A DNA stretch of 47,735 nt from assembly GCA_903885375.1 (NCBI GenBank), contig CAISIK010000025.1, forward strand, positions 1 through 47,735, written 5' to 3'. The notes under the pieces are model-generated. The model ran no database searches. It saw only the letters and a list, made by a program, of their open reading frames with translations, and was not told the origin of the DNA. The number at the start of each line of letters is the position of its first letter. Positions within the stretch are counted from its first letter, which is position 1. The position numbers were made by a program, and so were the translations under genes. Below, in pieces: positions 9,474 through 17,913 of the stretch. This stretch comes from an uncultured Pseudomonadota bacterium (lineage in GTDB: Bacteria; Myxococcota_A; UBA796; SXON01).

Positions 9474-9711
9474 GAATTCCGGAAATTTTCGTTATCGGTC
9501 GATGGGAAAAAGTGACGATCGATCGTTGCGTGATCCGATGCGATTCGGCTAAAGGGGCTGGGCTGAAGCCACGGTGCTCCCCCGATTCTCCTGACTTTCC
9601 GTCCGGAGATATCGAAAAGGGCGCTCCGGTCGCGTTCCCCCGACTCCGGTTGTAAGAATTCGCGACTTTTGGATTGCAGCGCGCCGTCTACCCCATTCAC
9701 TCGAGACTCCC
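9474..9711. other. AT-richer intergenic region upstream of HU
   Basis: 238 nt between the lipid kinase and the HU gene, visibly poorer in GC than the neighbours. It contains the palindromes GGAATTCC and TTCCGGAA in tandem at its start, and GATCGATC. It presumably carries the HU promoter, but I cannot place a convincing -35/-10 pair. No ORF or RNA gene is recognised. Confidence 0.4.
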
Positions 9712-9987
9712 ATGAACAAAGCCGACCTGACCGAGCAGCTGTCCATCAAGGCCAACATCCCCAAGATCCGTGCCGCCCAGTACGTGAACATCGTCATGGA
9801 CACCGTCCAGGACGCGCTCACCAAGGGTGAGAAGGTCACGATCTCCGACTTCGGCACGTTCACCGTGTCGCAGCGTCGCCAGTTCAAGGGCCACAACCCC
9901 AAGAACGGCGCCGTGATCCAGGTCCCCTCCCGCCGGATCCCCGTGTTCCGCGCCGGCAAGGGCCTCAAGGAAGCGCTCAACGCCTGA
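9712..9987 (+). CDS. hup: HU/IHF family DNA-binding protein
   Basis: 91-residue histone-like protein of the HU/IHF family, a homo- or heterodimer that bends and compacts DNA. MNKADLTEQLSIKANIPKIRAAQY forms the N-terminal helices, VTISDFGTFTVSQRRQFKGHNPKN the signature and beta-arm base, and the arm carries VPSRRIPVFRAGKGLKEAL, with the conserved PxFxAGKxLK ending. The length is typical. It stands alone behind a long AT-richer leader and ahead of a hairpin, so it is probably monocistronic. HU versus IHF cannot be settled from sequence alone; the arm sequence favours HU. Confidence 0.95.
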   Translation: MNKADLTEQLSIKANIPKIRAAQYVNIVMDTVQDALTKGEKVTISDFGTFTVSQRRQFKGHNPKNGAVIQVPSRRIPVFRAGKGLKEALNA

Positions 9988-10006
9988 GCCTTCCCGGCAC
10001 CAGGCC

Positions 10007-10040
10007 GAAGGGCGGTCCTCCAACCGGGGGGCCGCCCTTC
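10007..10040 (+). terminator. Hairpin after HU
   Basis: GAAGGGCGG (10007-10015) pairs with CCGCCCTTC (10032-10040) across a 16-nt loop that can partly pair inside. There is no T-run behind it, so it may stabilise the mRNA or work with Rho. Confidence 0.55.
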
Positions 10041-10122
10041 GTGCGTAGCGGGCGTAGCGGCGACTACCCTGCGCTCAGCCCACCTTGACCCCGCCGCTCT
10101 GGTGGTAAAGATTGGCCCGCCC

Positions 10123-10728
10123 ATGAGCTCCAGCCCTGAATCCGCCCGGCCGCGGGTGCTGCTTGCGGCGCGGGCTCGACTGCCCTCGCAGTTCGGCGAC
10201 TTCCAGGTGGTGGCCTTCGAATGTGAGGATGGCGAGTACGGGGTGGTCGTTCGAGGCAACCTCGAGGGGGCCGAAGCGGTGCCCGTGCGCCTGCACAGCG
10301 AGTGTTTCACGGGCGATGTGATGGGCAGCCTGAAGTGCGACTGCCGCGAGCAGCTCGAGGCGGCGCTGCGTTTCATCGGGCGCGCCGAACGCGGCGCGGT
10401 GGTGTACCTCCCGCAGGAGGGCCGCGGCATCGGCCTCGCCAACAAGATTCGCGCCTACGCCTTGCAGGACGAGGGGCTCGACACCGTGGAGGCCAACCTC
10501 GCCCTTGGCTTTCCCGACGATCTGCGGCGTTACGATGTGGCCGCGGAGATCCTGCGCCAACTCGGCGTACTTTCCGTGGTGCTGCTCACGAACAACCCCA
10601 CGAAGGGGGCCGGCCTGCTGCGGGCGGGCACGAAGGTGGTGGGCCGGATCCCGCTGCGCTCTGCGCCCAACGCCCACAACCGCGCCTACCTGGACACCAA
10701 ACGCGACAAGAGCGGTCATCTGCTCTGA
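10123..10728 (+). CDS. ribA: GTP cyclohydrolase II
   Basis: 201-residue GTP cyclohydrolase II, the first committed enzyme of riboflavin synthesis, releasing formate and pyrophosphate from GTP. The zinc cysteines C61, C72 and C74 are in VRLHSECFTGDVMGSLKCDC, with the same spacing as E. coli RibA. YLPQEGRGIGLANKIRAYAL holds the catalytic segment, LLTNNPTK the GTP-binding part. There is no fused RibB (DHBP synthase) domain. ATG at 10123 is preferred to the GTG at 10102; neither has a strong Shine-Dalgarno. It is not next to other rib genes. Confidence 0.93.
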   Translation: MSSSPESARPRVLLAARARLPSQFGDFQVVAFECEDGEYGVVVRGNLEGAEAVPVRLHSECFTGDVMGSLKCDCREQLEAALRFIGRAERGAVVYLPQEGRGIGLANKIRAYALQDEGLDTVEANLALGFPDDLRRYDVAAEILRQLGVLSVVLLTNNPTKGAGLLRAGTKVVGRIPLRSAPNAHNRAYLDTKRDKSGHLL

Positions 10729-10752
10729 TTCGCTTCCCCCCGTCACAAGTCG

Positions 10753-10782
10753 TTGACATGGGGGGCCTTGGGCAGCTACCTT
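10753..10782 (+). promoter_or_regulatory. Candidate sigma-70 promoter of the MopE-like lipoprotein
   Basis: A perfect -35 TTGACA at 10753-10758 is followed after 18 nt by TACCTT at 10777-10782 (TAnnnT type). The predicted start lies about 30 nt upstream of the ATG at 10823, leaving room for the GGAGAG ribosome-binding site. Confidence 0.55.
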
Positions 10783-10822
10783 GCAGCCGCGCCACGCCTG
10801 TGCGGCGCCCATGGAGAGCTGA

Positions 10823-13045
10823 ATGCCTCGTTCCCTTGCCCTGACCGCCGCTTCCCTGCTCGTTCTGGCCGGCGGCTGCGTCCAGCCCGCCCCCGAGTAC
10901 AAGGAAACGCCGTACCCCAAGCTCGGGCTGAACCAGGACACCCTGGAGTTCGGCAGCCTCGAGTTCGGCGAGGTCTCCACCCGCACCTTCACGATTACCA
11001 ATGAAGGCTACACGCTGCTCGAGGACATCTACCTCGGCATGCAGATGGGCGTTGGCTCCCGCGATTCCAGCGAGGGGGTCACCGGCCTCGACATCGGGCC
11101 CGGCATGTCCGGCTTCTCGCTGAGCTACGACATCGATGATCGTTCCTGCCCCGAAGGCAGCAACAATGGCGACACGGGCGAGGAGGTGGCCGCCACGGCG
11201 AAGACCTCCCACACGGGCGTCGAGCCGGTCGATACGGGCACCGTCGAGCCCGAGCCCGACCCCGAAACCACCGGCCCCGAGCTCTTCACGCTCGGTCCGG
11301 CGTGCAGCATCCCCGTCACCGTCACGTTCACCCCGGCGTCCGACGTCGGCGAGGTGTGGGGGTCGCTCATCGTGGGCACGGTGCAGGCCGAGCAGACGGA
11401 GGAGCAGGCCGATGCCGGCGAGCTTCCCGCCTACCTCCGCGATCCGTACCGCTACGAGCAGCAGATCTACCTCCACGGCGAGGCCGAGCGCGGCCAGGGC
11501 ACCATCGTGGTCAAGCCGCGGTCCTACGACTTCGGCTACGCCTACCCGGGCCAGGAGAGCCCGGTGGCGCGTGTGGCCGTCTCCAACGTGGGTACGGGCG
11601 ACCTCACCCTGAGCGGCGCCGACCTCGTGGATGGTTGCGACCCCTCGTTCAGCCTGCTCAGCAGCTTCCCCAGCAACTACGTGCTCGCGGCCGGCCAGAG
11701 CACGCTCGTGGAGGTGCTGTACACCCCCACCACGACCGACCCGGCCTACTGCGAGCTGCACGTCACCTCGGATGACGCCACGAACCCCGAGCTGGACGTG
11801 ACCATCCGCGGCAACACGGGCGCCGATCCCAACAACGCCCCGCCCACCGTGGCCATCCGGTGGCCCGAGGCCGGCTACGAGTACAACAGCCCGAACCCGC
11901 TCGAGCTCGAGATCAACATCTTCGACAAGAACCAGCCGGCCACGAGCCTCACCTGCCGGGTGAAGAGCACGCTCACGGCCGCTACGATCGCGGACTGCGG
12001 CGCGATCGATGAGTCGGGCCACGTGGTCGTCTCGGTGGACCGTGAGCTGTTCGACAGCGGCGCCGACACCCTCAACGTCGTGGTGACCGACGCGAACAGC
12101 GTCTCCACCAGCGCGTCGGTGTCGGTGCTCGTGAACGCCGCCTACCCCGACAGCGATGACGACGGTGATGCCTACGGCGTCGAGACCGAGCCGATCGACT
12201 GCGACGACTCCAACCGCAACACCTACCCGGATGCGGCCGAGGTGTGGGACGGCGAGGACAACGACTGCGACGGCCTCGTGGATGAGACCACCGAAGGCTA
12301 CGACGACGACGGCGACGGCGTTTCCGAAGCCGATGGCGACTGCAACGACTACAACGCCCAGGCCTTCCCCGGCGCCCCCGAGCGGGCCGACAGCGTCGAC
12401 AATGACTGCGACACGGTGGTGGACGAAGGCACCTCCCTGTACGACGACGACGGCGACGGCTTCGCCGACGTGAACAACGACTGCAACGACTCCGATCCCG
12501 AGGTGAACCCCTCGGCCGTCGAGATCTGCGATGGCATCGACAACGACTGCGATGGCCTCAAGGACAGCGCCGATCCCGATGGCTGCGTGGCCACCGACAG
12601 CGCGCCGCAGGTCATCGGCTACCCGCGCCCCAGCCAGAACGCCTGCCTCACCGAGGAGCAGATCAGCTTCACGGTGAAGGTGTTCGATGCGGACGGCCAG
12701 GTACCTTCGTACCAGTGGGGCACCGACGATGCCGAAGCGAACGCGCTGTTCGACAACATCTTCGCCCAGACCGTGAACTTCACCTGTCCCAAGCTGAGTG
12801 ACACCAGCGCGGGCAAGCTCGTTACCGTATACGTGCTCGTCACGGACCCCGACGGCCACCAGGCCTGGTCGGACACGAAGATCGCCGTCTACCCCTCCGA
12901 CTACGAGCTCTACGATCCCTACACCGAGGTGATCGTGCAGGAGAACAGCGGCGCCTGCACCAGCAGCGGCGCTGGCGGTCCCGGCATGCTCTTCGTGGGC
13001 CTGGGTCTCGGCGCCGTCGTTGCCGGTCGTCGCCGTCGCGCCTGA
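10823..13045 (+). CDS. Surface lipoprotein with ASH-type domains, MopE-like metal-binding repeats and MYXO-CTERM-like tail
   Basis: 740-residue exported protein. The signal peptide ends in a lipobox, LVLAGGC (Cys about residue 23). Two immunoglobulin-like ASH/'choice-of-anchor D' modules follow (LNQDTLEFGSLEFGEVSTRTF near 33, YDFGYAYPGQESPVARVAV near 235). Residues 443-590 hold three Asp/Asn-rich MopE-type repeats of the form DDDGDGxxxxDGDCND...PDNDCDGxxDE, expected to bind calcium or copper. The C-terminus (SGACTSSGAGGP, a hydrophobic stretch, then RRRRA) resembles the MYXO-CTERM sorting signal. A lipobox plus a C-terminal sorting signal is unusual. The gene starts behind its own promoter and precedes pilin-like genes. 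The ligand and role are unknown. Confidence 0.82.
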   Translation: MPRSLALTAASLLVLAGGCVQPAPEYKETPYPKLGLNQDTLEFGSLEFGEVSTRTFTITNEGYTLLEDIYLGMQMGVGSRDSSEGVTGLDIGPGMSGFSLSYDIDDRSCPEGSNNGDTGEEVAATAKTSHTGVEPVDTGTVEPEPDPETTGPELFTLGPACSIPVTVTFTPASDVGEVWGSLIVGTVQAEQTEEQADAGELPAYLRDPYRYEQQIYLHGEAERGQGTIVVKPRSYDFGYAYPGQESPVARVAVSNVGTGDLTLSGADLVDGCDPSFSLLSSFPSNYVLAAGQSTLVEVLYTPTTTDPAYCELHVTSDDATNPELDVTIRGNTGADPNNAPPTVAIRWPEAGYEYNSPNPLELEINIFDKNQPATSLTCRVKSTLTAATIADCGAIDESGHVVVSVDRELFDSGADTLNVVVTDANSVSTSASVSVLVNAAYPDSDDDGDAYGVETEPIDCDDSNRNTYPDAAEVWDGEDNDCDGLVDETTEGYDDDGDGVSEADGDCNDYNAQAFPGAPERADSVDNDCDTVVDEGTSLYDDDGDGFADVNNDCNDSDPEVNPSAVEICDGIDNDCDGLKDSADPDGCVATDSAPQVIGYPRPSQNACLTEEQISFTVKVFDADGQVPSYQWGTDDAEANALFDNIFAQTVNFTCPKLSDTSAGKLVTVYVLVTDPDGHQAWSDTKIAVYPSDYELYDPYTEVIVQENSGACTSSGAGGPGMLFVGLGLGAVVAGRRRRA

Positions 13046-13113
13046 GCGGGAGCCCCATTCTTGTCGCGGCGGGATGGGGCGACCTGATCCCGCTGCACGG
13101 TTGGAGCGGCTGA

Positions 13114-13148
13114 TTCACGCTGGCACGCCGTGTGCTACCCTTCGGGGC
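13114..13148 (+). promoter_or_regulatory. Candidate promoter for a leaderless tadE-like transcript
   Basis: TTCACG (13114-13119), 16 nt, then TACCCT (13136-13141) and exactly 7 nt to the ATG at 13149: the TAnnnT-N7-ATG layout seen at leaderless bacterial genes. Overlapping it, CTGGCACG-N4-GTGCT at 13120-13136 keeps the GG-N10-GC of a sigma-54 promoter. Both cannot be confirmed by eye, and either would give almost no leader. Confidence 0.4.
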
Positions 13149-13559
13149 ATGCGGCGCCGCGATGGGCAGAGCACGGTCGAGCTGGTGATGATGATTCCGG
13201 TCATCTTCGGCCTGCTGTTCGCCGTGGTGGAGATCGCCCTCTGGCTGGGGGGCACCCACTTCACCACCTATGCGGCCTTCGCGGGCGCTCGGGCCCAACA
13301 GGTCGGCCGCGATCCGATGGATGCCACGGCCGCGTTGCTCGATGGTCGGGGCACCCGCGGCCAGAGCACGTCGGCCGATGGCCAGACGGTCACCGTGCAG
13401 ATGCCCTGGGAGTTCGATCTGCCCTTCGTGAGCGCGATCGGCTCGGTGGACTACGACGTGTCGGCCACTGCCGGTCCGGATGAGTTCCGCTACGAGCGCA
13501 CCAGCGGCAACCGGTCGAGCCGGTATGGCGACAACAACTGCCCGAAGCGGGGCTGTTGA
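13149..13559 (+). CDS. TadE-like pilin/pseudopilin
   Basis: 136-residue protein with the short basic leader MRRRDGQSTVELVMMIPVIF and a hydrophobic helix to about residue 30, the hallmark of TadE-family pseudopilins (GQSTVE motif, the Glu acting as Glu5-type residue). The rest is a periplasmic domain ending in NNCPKRGC with two cysteines. TadE proteins are minor pilins of Flp/Tad pili and related secretion devices. Upstream in-frame codons to 13020 were rejected because they read the tail of the previous gene in another frame. The stop overlaps the next ATG (TGATG). Confidence 0.8.
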   Translation: MRRRDGQSTVELVMMIPVIFGLLFAVVEIALWLGGTHFTTYAAFAGARAQQVGRDPMDATAALLDGRGTRGQSTSADGQTVTVQMPWEFDLPFVSAIGSVDYDVSATAGPDEFRYERTSGNRSSRYGDNNCPKRGC

Positions 13560-14647
13560 TGGGCCGGCGCGCGGGGCGGAGCGGCCAGGCCGCTGTTTTC
13601 GTGGCGCTCTGCCTCATGTCGCTCCTGCTGGTCGTGGCCTACTCCACGAACACCGGCATCGCGGTGAACGACCGCATCCGCATGCAGGAGACCGCCGACC
13701 TCTCCACCTACGCGGTGGCCTACAGCGAGGCGGCGTCGCTCAACGACATCACGAAGAAGAACCAGCGGATCGCCCAGGTCGCCAAGGACTGCCGGAGCGT
13801 GCTCGAGCACGCGCACATTCCCTGGGCCACGCCGGGCAACTGTTCGCCCACCGACCCGATGGCCGAGATTGCGCTTCAACTGTGCAAGGTGGAGCTCGAT
13901 CTCGCCATCCTCGACTTCGTGCAGGCGGCTTCGTACTCGCGCTCCGTCACCCCGGCCCTCAAGGCGGGTCGCGCCACGGCGAAGGCCAACTTCGACGGCG
14001 TGGAGCGCCGCACCACCTTCTTCGAGTCGATCCCGGGCTCGCCCACCGCGATGGGCACCTACTGGGTGAGCTGGACCACGAACTTCGCCGGGGGCGGCGC
14101 CATCCCGGCGATCGCCGACTTCCAGCAGATGCACGAGACCGCGTTCAACTACCAGTTCATGCAGTTCTGCGGGCCCTACGGCGCGCCGAGCGGGCTCGTG
14201 ATGAGCCCCACCTACCTGCTGCCGACCTGGTTCTACAAGGACGACAAGAACCCCGACGTGTGGGTTGCGGGCCGGGTTGCGGGAACGCCCACCAAGCGGT
14301 TCCTCGACACGGACTACTCCTCCGGCGGCCGCGACCGGGGCTACTTCGGCGCCAGCTCCACCGGCGGCGACGACCTGCTCGTGGCCTACGCGGTGGCGAA
14401 GCCCTACGATGGGAGCGTCGGTCCGAGCAACCTCACGGGCCTTCAGGCGAACGGGAACAGCACCCCCACGCCCGTCTACGCCCCGCGCGGCATCGAGTAC
14501 CCCAAGCTCTCGATGTACGACCAGTACCGCGCCCGCATGGCGGGCATCCAGGACGAACTCACCGGCGGCCTCGATCCCGCCACGCTCATCCTCCTCGATG
14601 GTATCTCCCTCGGCAAGGCCTGGGACACCTCGAGGTTCGAACACTGA
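13559..14647 (+). CDS. TadG-like protein with one N-terminal membrane helix
   Basis: 362-residue protein beginning MGRRAGRSGQAAVFVALCLM, a basic leader with GQAAV and one membrane helix to about residue 30. This pattern is typical of the putative Flp pilus-assembly TadG/DUF2134 group. The long extracytoplasmic part has no recognised catalytic motif; it contains the conserved early segment NTGIAVNDRIRMQETADLST, which resembles the TadG 'N..i..r.....AaDaAA' region. ATG 13559 overlaps the preceding stop, and the gene's own TGA overlaps the next ATG, so all three pilin-like genes are translationally coupled. No VWA domain is visible. Confidence 0.68.
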   Translation: MGRRAGRSGQAAVFVALCLMSLLLVVAYSTNTGIAVNDRIRMQETADLSTYAVAYSEAASLNDITKKNQRIAQVAKDCRSVLEHAHIPWATPGNCSPTDPMAEIALQLCKVELDLAILDFVQAASYSRSVTPALKAGRATAKANFDGVERRTTFFESIPGSPTAMGTYWVSWTTNFAGGGAIPAIADFQQMHETAFNYQFMQFCGPYGAPSGLVMSPTYLLPTWFYKDDKNPDVWVAGRVAGTPTKRFLDTDYSSGGRDRGYFGASSTGGDDLLVAYAVAKPYDGSVGPSNLTGLQANGNSTPTPVYAPRGIEYPKLSMYDQYRARMAGIQDELTGGLDPATLILLDGISLGKAWDTSRFEH

Positions 14648-14973
14648 TGCGCCTGCGTCGTGGCCAGAGCGCGGTGGAGACCATGATGGTGGTGCCCATC
14701 GTGGCGCTCACGATCATGTCCCTCTACTACCTGTGGAGCGTGATCTTCGCGTCGGAGAACGCCCACATCCGCGCTCGTGAGTACGTGCTGCACGGCGATG
14801 CCTACCTGCCCGATGCCGACGGCGTCACCGGGGATTCGCCCTTTTCCGCGGGCAACTACCAACGCGCGGACAGCACCAGCTTCCACTTCGAGGCCAGCGC
14901 CACCGACCAGTCCCTCGGTGTCTTCGGCCACAGCGACGACATCGAAACCAAGGCCGTGATCACCAGCCGCTGA
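14647..14973 (+). CDS. Second TadE-like pilin/pseudopilin, short
   Basis: 108-residue protein with MRLRRGQSAVETMMVVPIVA, again a basic leader, the GQSAVE motif and an N-terminal hydrophobic helix, followed by about 70 soluble residues. It reads as a second TadE/TadF-type minor pilin. Its ATG overlaps the TadG-like stop. The 3' end overlaps the convergent rsmE by 14 nt. No tadA ATPase, tadB/C platform or prepilin peptidase gene is near, so the machinery must be encoded elsewhere. Confidence 0.75.
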   Translation: MRLRRGQSAVETMMVVPIVALTIMSLYYLWSVIFASENAHIRAREYVLHGDAYLPDADGVTGDSPFSAGNYQRADSTSFHFEASATDQSLGVFGHSDDIETKAVITSR

Positions 14974-15667
14974 GCCGGCCCACGGCGAGCGCGGTCAAGC
15001 CGGCCACCACGGCGGTAGGCGCCCGGAGGATGTGCGGCCCCAGCCCCAGCGGTTGGAAGCCGGCGCCCTGCAAGGCGGCGAGCTCCGCGGGGTCCCAGCC
15101 GCCTTCGGGGCCGATGGCCAACGCCGCGCCTGCTGCACCGCCCTGGCGCGGCGGCCCGTCCCCGCCGGGGTGGGCCACGAAGCGCGCGAGGGTGCCGGCC
15201 TCCGGAAGCGCGTCGAGCGCCCCCAGCGCCGCGGGAAGCGACGGGAACGTGGCCAGCGTCGGGCGGGTGGGACGGCGGCACTGCTTCACCGCGGTGTCCA
15301 GCACCCGCTCGAGGCGCTCGAGGCGTACGTTGCCGGGGTGCGCCCGCTGGCTGGCGACGATCCACAGGGCGGTGGCGCCGGCTTCGGTGGCGAGCGTGGC
15401 GGCCTCCTCCACGAGCGCGGGCTTCGGCGCGCCGAGCAGCACGATCCGCGCGGGGGGCGGGGGGGCGAGGTTGACGGGACCGACCTCGAGCTCGGCGCGG
15501 TGGTCCCGCACGCCGACGAGGTGCGCGTCAGCCTGGCGGCCCTGTCCGTCGCCGAGCCGGAGGGCGGTGCCGGGCGTGGCGCGCAGGACGTGGAGGAGGT
15601 GGTGGCTCTCCGCGGCGTCGAGGAGGAGGCGCCCCTCGGCGAGGTCGGCGCAGAGGAGCGTACGCAC
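14960..15667 (-). CDS. rsmE: 16S rRNA (uracil-1498-N3)-methyltransferase RsmE
   Basis: 235-residue SPOUT-class methyltransferase that modifies U1498 of 16S rRNA. The C-terminal knot signature is clear: LAIGPEGGWDPAEL, then GFQPLGLGPHILRAPTA. The N-terminal PUA-like part includes HHLLHVLRATPGTALRLGDG. The start is GTG at 15667, 3 nt after the prmA stop. It is the last gene of a minus-strand operon with prmA and the VKOR-DsbA fusion. Confidence 0.93.
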   Translation of the reverse strand: MRTLLCADLAEGRLLLDAAESHHLLHVLRATPGTALRLGDGQGRQADAHLVGVRDHRAELEVGPVNLAPPPPARIVLLGAPKPALVEEAATLATEAGATALWIVASQRAHPGNVRLERLERVLDTAVKQCRRPTRPTLATFPSLPAALGALDALPEAGTLARFVAHPGGDGPPRQGGAAGAALAIGPEGGWDPAELAALQGAGFQPLGLGPHILRAPTAVVAGLTALAVGRLSGW

Positions 15668-15670
15668 CGC

Positions 15671-16516
15671 TCAGGCCACGCGGTACACGAACGACGTCCA
15701 GCCCTCTCCGTCGTCGCGCGATTCCAGCTCGAGGCCCTCCATGGCCGCCTCCACGAGGTGCGCACGATCGGAGAGGATGCCGGCGAAGACGAGGTGCCGC
15801 GTGGCGAGCCGGCGGAGGTGGGGCCCGAGGGCCGCGATGACCTCGGCGTAGAGGTTGGCCACCACGAGCGGCCACGTGCCGGTGACGTTGGCGATGGGGG
15901 TGGTGTCGAACGTGGCGGGGAGGCCGTTGAGCGAGGCGGCCGCCTCCGCGGCGGTGACGGCATCCGGGTCGGTGTCGATGCCGTAGGCGACCATGCCCAG
16001 GCGGGCGGCGGCGAGCGCGAGGATGCCGCTGCCCGAGCCCACGTCGAGGCAGCGCTCGCCGGGTGTGGCGAGCCGATCGATCGCGGCGAGGCAGCTCCGG
16101 GTGGTGCGGTGTTCGCCCGTGCCGAAGGCGTTCCCGGGCTCGATGACCACCGCGCCTTCGATGTGGTGCCAGGGGGCCGCGATGATGAGCCGGTCGCTCA
16201 CGTGCACGGGTTGGAAGTGGGCCTTCCAGCCTTCGTTCCAGTCCTCGTCGGGGGTTTCTTCCCACGTGGCGGCGCGACCGCCGGTTGCCGCGCGCACCGC
16301 CTCCTCGGCGGGCGGCTCGGTGAACCAGGCGCGCAGCAGCACCTCGGAGGGGGGGCGCGGGCGCCGCCCCTTGTCCCACGGCTGCTTGTACTTGACCACC
16401 GTGCCGGGCGGCACATCCTCCATCAGGCCGGTCGCGCCGAGCGCCAGGAGCGCCTTCCCCACCGGGTCGACGAGCGGACGCGGCAGACGGACCGCGAGGG
16501 CATGCCAGGTGGCCAC
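15671..16516 (-). CDS. prmA: Ribosomal protein L11 methyltransferase PrmA
   Basis: 281-residue SAM-dependent methyltransferase. The family signatures are EDWNEGWKAHFQPVHV, AFGTGEHRTTRSCL, the SAM-binding LDVGSGSGILALAAARLG, and VVANLYAEVI in place of the usual NI(L/V)A. It trimethylates L11 in the large ribosomal subunit. The N-terminal substrate-recognition domain is somewhat shortened. The start is a GTG at 16516, only 3 nt behind the upstream stop codon, and rsmE follows after 3 nt. Two ribosome methyltransferases are thus made together. Confidence 0.93.
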   Translation of the reverse strand: MATWHALAVRLPRPLVDPVGKALLALGATGLMEDVPPGTVVKYKQPWDKGRRPRPPSEVLLRAWFTEPPAEEAVRAATGGRAATWEETPDEDWNEGWKAHFQPVHVSDRLIIAAPWHHIEGAVVIEPGNAFGTGEHRTTRSCLAAIDRLATPGERCLDVGSGSGILALAAARLGMVAYGIDTDPDAVTAAEAAASLNGLPATFDTTPIANVTGTWPLVVANLYAEVIAALGPHLRRLATRHLVFAGILSDRAHLVEAAMEGLELESRDDGEGWTSFVYRVA

Positions 16517-16519
16517 GGG

Positions 16520-17851
16520 CTACTCGGGGTAGGGTTCGGGGTCGACCGGCGTGGGCAGCGGCTTGCCCTCGCGCGCGGCGGCGAGGAAGGCGTTGATGCG
16601 CGGGCCATCATCGTGCCCCACCTCGAAGCGGACCCACTTGTCGCCGTAGGCGCCGAGCAGGAAGACCGCCGGCGTGCCGTCGATCTGCGCTATCGCGCCA
16701 CCCTCGATGTCCTCCTTCACGGCCTGCAACGAAGCGGGGCTCGCGAGGCACTCGCTGAAGGCGGTCTTCTCGATCCCGGCGCGCTCGGCCATGAACCGGA
16801 TGTCGTCGGGGCTGAGGTACTCCTGGTTGCCGAACATCGCCTCGGAGAGCTCCCAGAAGCGGCCCTGCACGCGCGCGCACTCGGCGGCCCGCGCGGCGTT
16901 GCACGCCCACGGGTGCATCTTGCGCTGCACGTAGGTGTTGCACTCCTCATCGAGCGGGTAGTTCTTGAAGAGCAGCTTCACGTCGCGGTTGTCTTCCAGC
17001 ACCTTCTTCAGCACCGGCGCCATCAGGCCGCAGTGGGGGCACTGGTAGTCGGCGTACTCCACGAGGGTGAACTTGGCGGAGGGATCGCCGCGAACCGGCT
17101 CGGTGCCATCGAGCTCGATGCGCCCGCGCACGTTCTGCACCATGCCTTCGAAGCTGTTGCCGCCCGGGGCCGCCGAGGCAGCGGAGCTGCCGTCCTGCGA
17201 ACGAACGACGAGGACGCCGAGGATGAACACCGCGAGGCCGGCGACCATGGCGGGCCCGGCATCGGCGGTGAGGCTGCGCCCGAGGGCGGCCCCGAAGCCG
17301 CCTTCGAGCTTGCCCGCGAGGCGCATGCTGCCCACGAGCAGGAGCACGTTGAGGGTCCAGGTGGCGGCGCAGAAGATGCAGACGGCGCCGAGCTGGTAGG
17401 ACTTCCAGGCGAGGAACAGGTCGTAGGCGACGGCGGCCGCCGACCCGACCACCATGAGCGCAGGGGCGGTGTGCCCGCGGCCACCCCGGCTCTGCATCGC
17501 GAGGTAGCCCATGCCCGCGTAGAACCCGAGCCCGTAGAGCGCGATGGAAACGCCGAAGATCTCGCTGTACTTCGAGGTGTTCACCAGATCGCAGTTGATG
17601 ACGCTCGACACGTTGCAGATGCTGCTGCCGCCGCCCATCGCGACGACGTGCTGCCCGGTGAGGTACACCGCCGCGAGGGCGCCGACCGCCGCCGCGAGGA
17701 TGGTGCCTTCGGACGGCTTCCGCATCACCACCACGCCCACGGCAATGACCGCGAGGGCCACGCCAACGAGGAGCGCGGGCCCGGAGCTGGAGCCGGTGGA
17801 TTCGGCGGCATGAGCCACCGGGAGGAGCGTCAGCAGCATGAGCGCGTTCAT
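16520..17851 (-). CDS. VKOR - DsbA-like thioredoxin fusion
   Basis: 443-residue membrane protein joining a vitamin K epoxide reductase domain to a DsbA/DsbG-like thioredoxin domain. The VKOR part has the loop cysteines C79 and C87 (ICNVSSVINCD), the conserved Ser/Thr region, and the quinone-side active site C158-I-F-C161, among about five membrane helices after a signal-like N-terminus. After a linker rich in Ala/Gly/Ser, the DsbA part has VEYADYQCPHCG (C271-P-H-C274) and IDGTPAVFLLG with the cis-Pro. Such fusions oxidise exported proteins and pass electrons to quinone, replacing DsbA/DsbB. Extra cysteines (CNTY, ACNAARAAEC) may form further disulfides. First gene of the prmA-rsmE operon. Confidence 0.9.
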   Translation of the reverse strand: MNALMLLTLLPVAHAAESTGSSSGPALLVGVALAVIAVGVVVMRKPSEGTILAAAVGALAAVYLTGQHVVAMGGGSSICNVSSVINCDLVNTSKYSEIFGVSIALYGLGFYAGMGYLAMQSRGGRGHTAPALMVVGSAAAVAYDLFLAWKSYQLGAVCIFCAATWTLNVLLLVGSMRLAGKLEGGFGAALGRSLTADAGPAMVAGLAVFILGVLVVRSQDGSSAASAAPGGNSFEGMVQNVRGRIELDGTEPVRGDPSAKFTLVEYADYQCPHCGLMAPVLKKVLEDNRDVKLLFKNYPLDEECNTYVQRKMHPWACNAARAAECARVQGRFWELSEAMFGNQEYLSPDDIRFMAERAGIEKTAFSECLASPASLQAVKEDIEGGAIAQIDGTPAVFLLGAYGDKWVRFEVGHDDGPRINAFLAAAREGKPLPTPVDPEPYPE

Positions 17852-17913
17852 GGGCTGCGGAGCTAACCCGGTTCAACAGGCGGGGCTGCGGAGGGGCGCA
17901 ACCGCGCCTCCGG

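Noticed and set aside
12152..12590. Repeats of GACGAC/GACAAC type that could be mistaken for a DNA repeat array
   Set aside because: They are in frame and encode the Asp/Asn-rich MopE-type metal-binding repeats of the lipoprotein.
15032..17866. A 944-residue plus-strand frame antisense to rsmE-prmA-VKOR
   Set aside because: It lies wholly opposite three well-recognised genes and has Gly/Arg/His-rich shadow composition.
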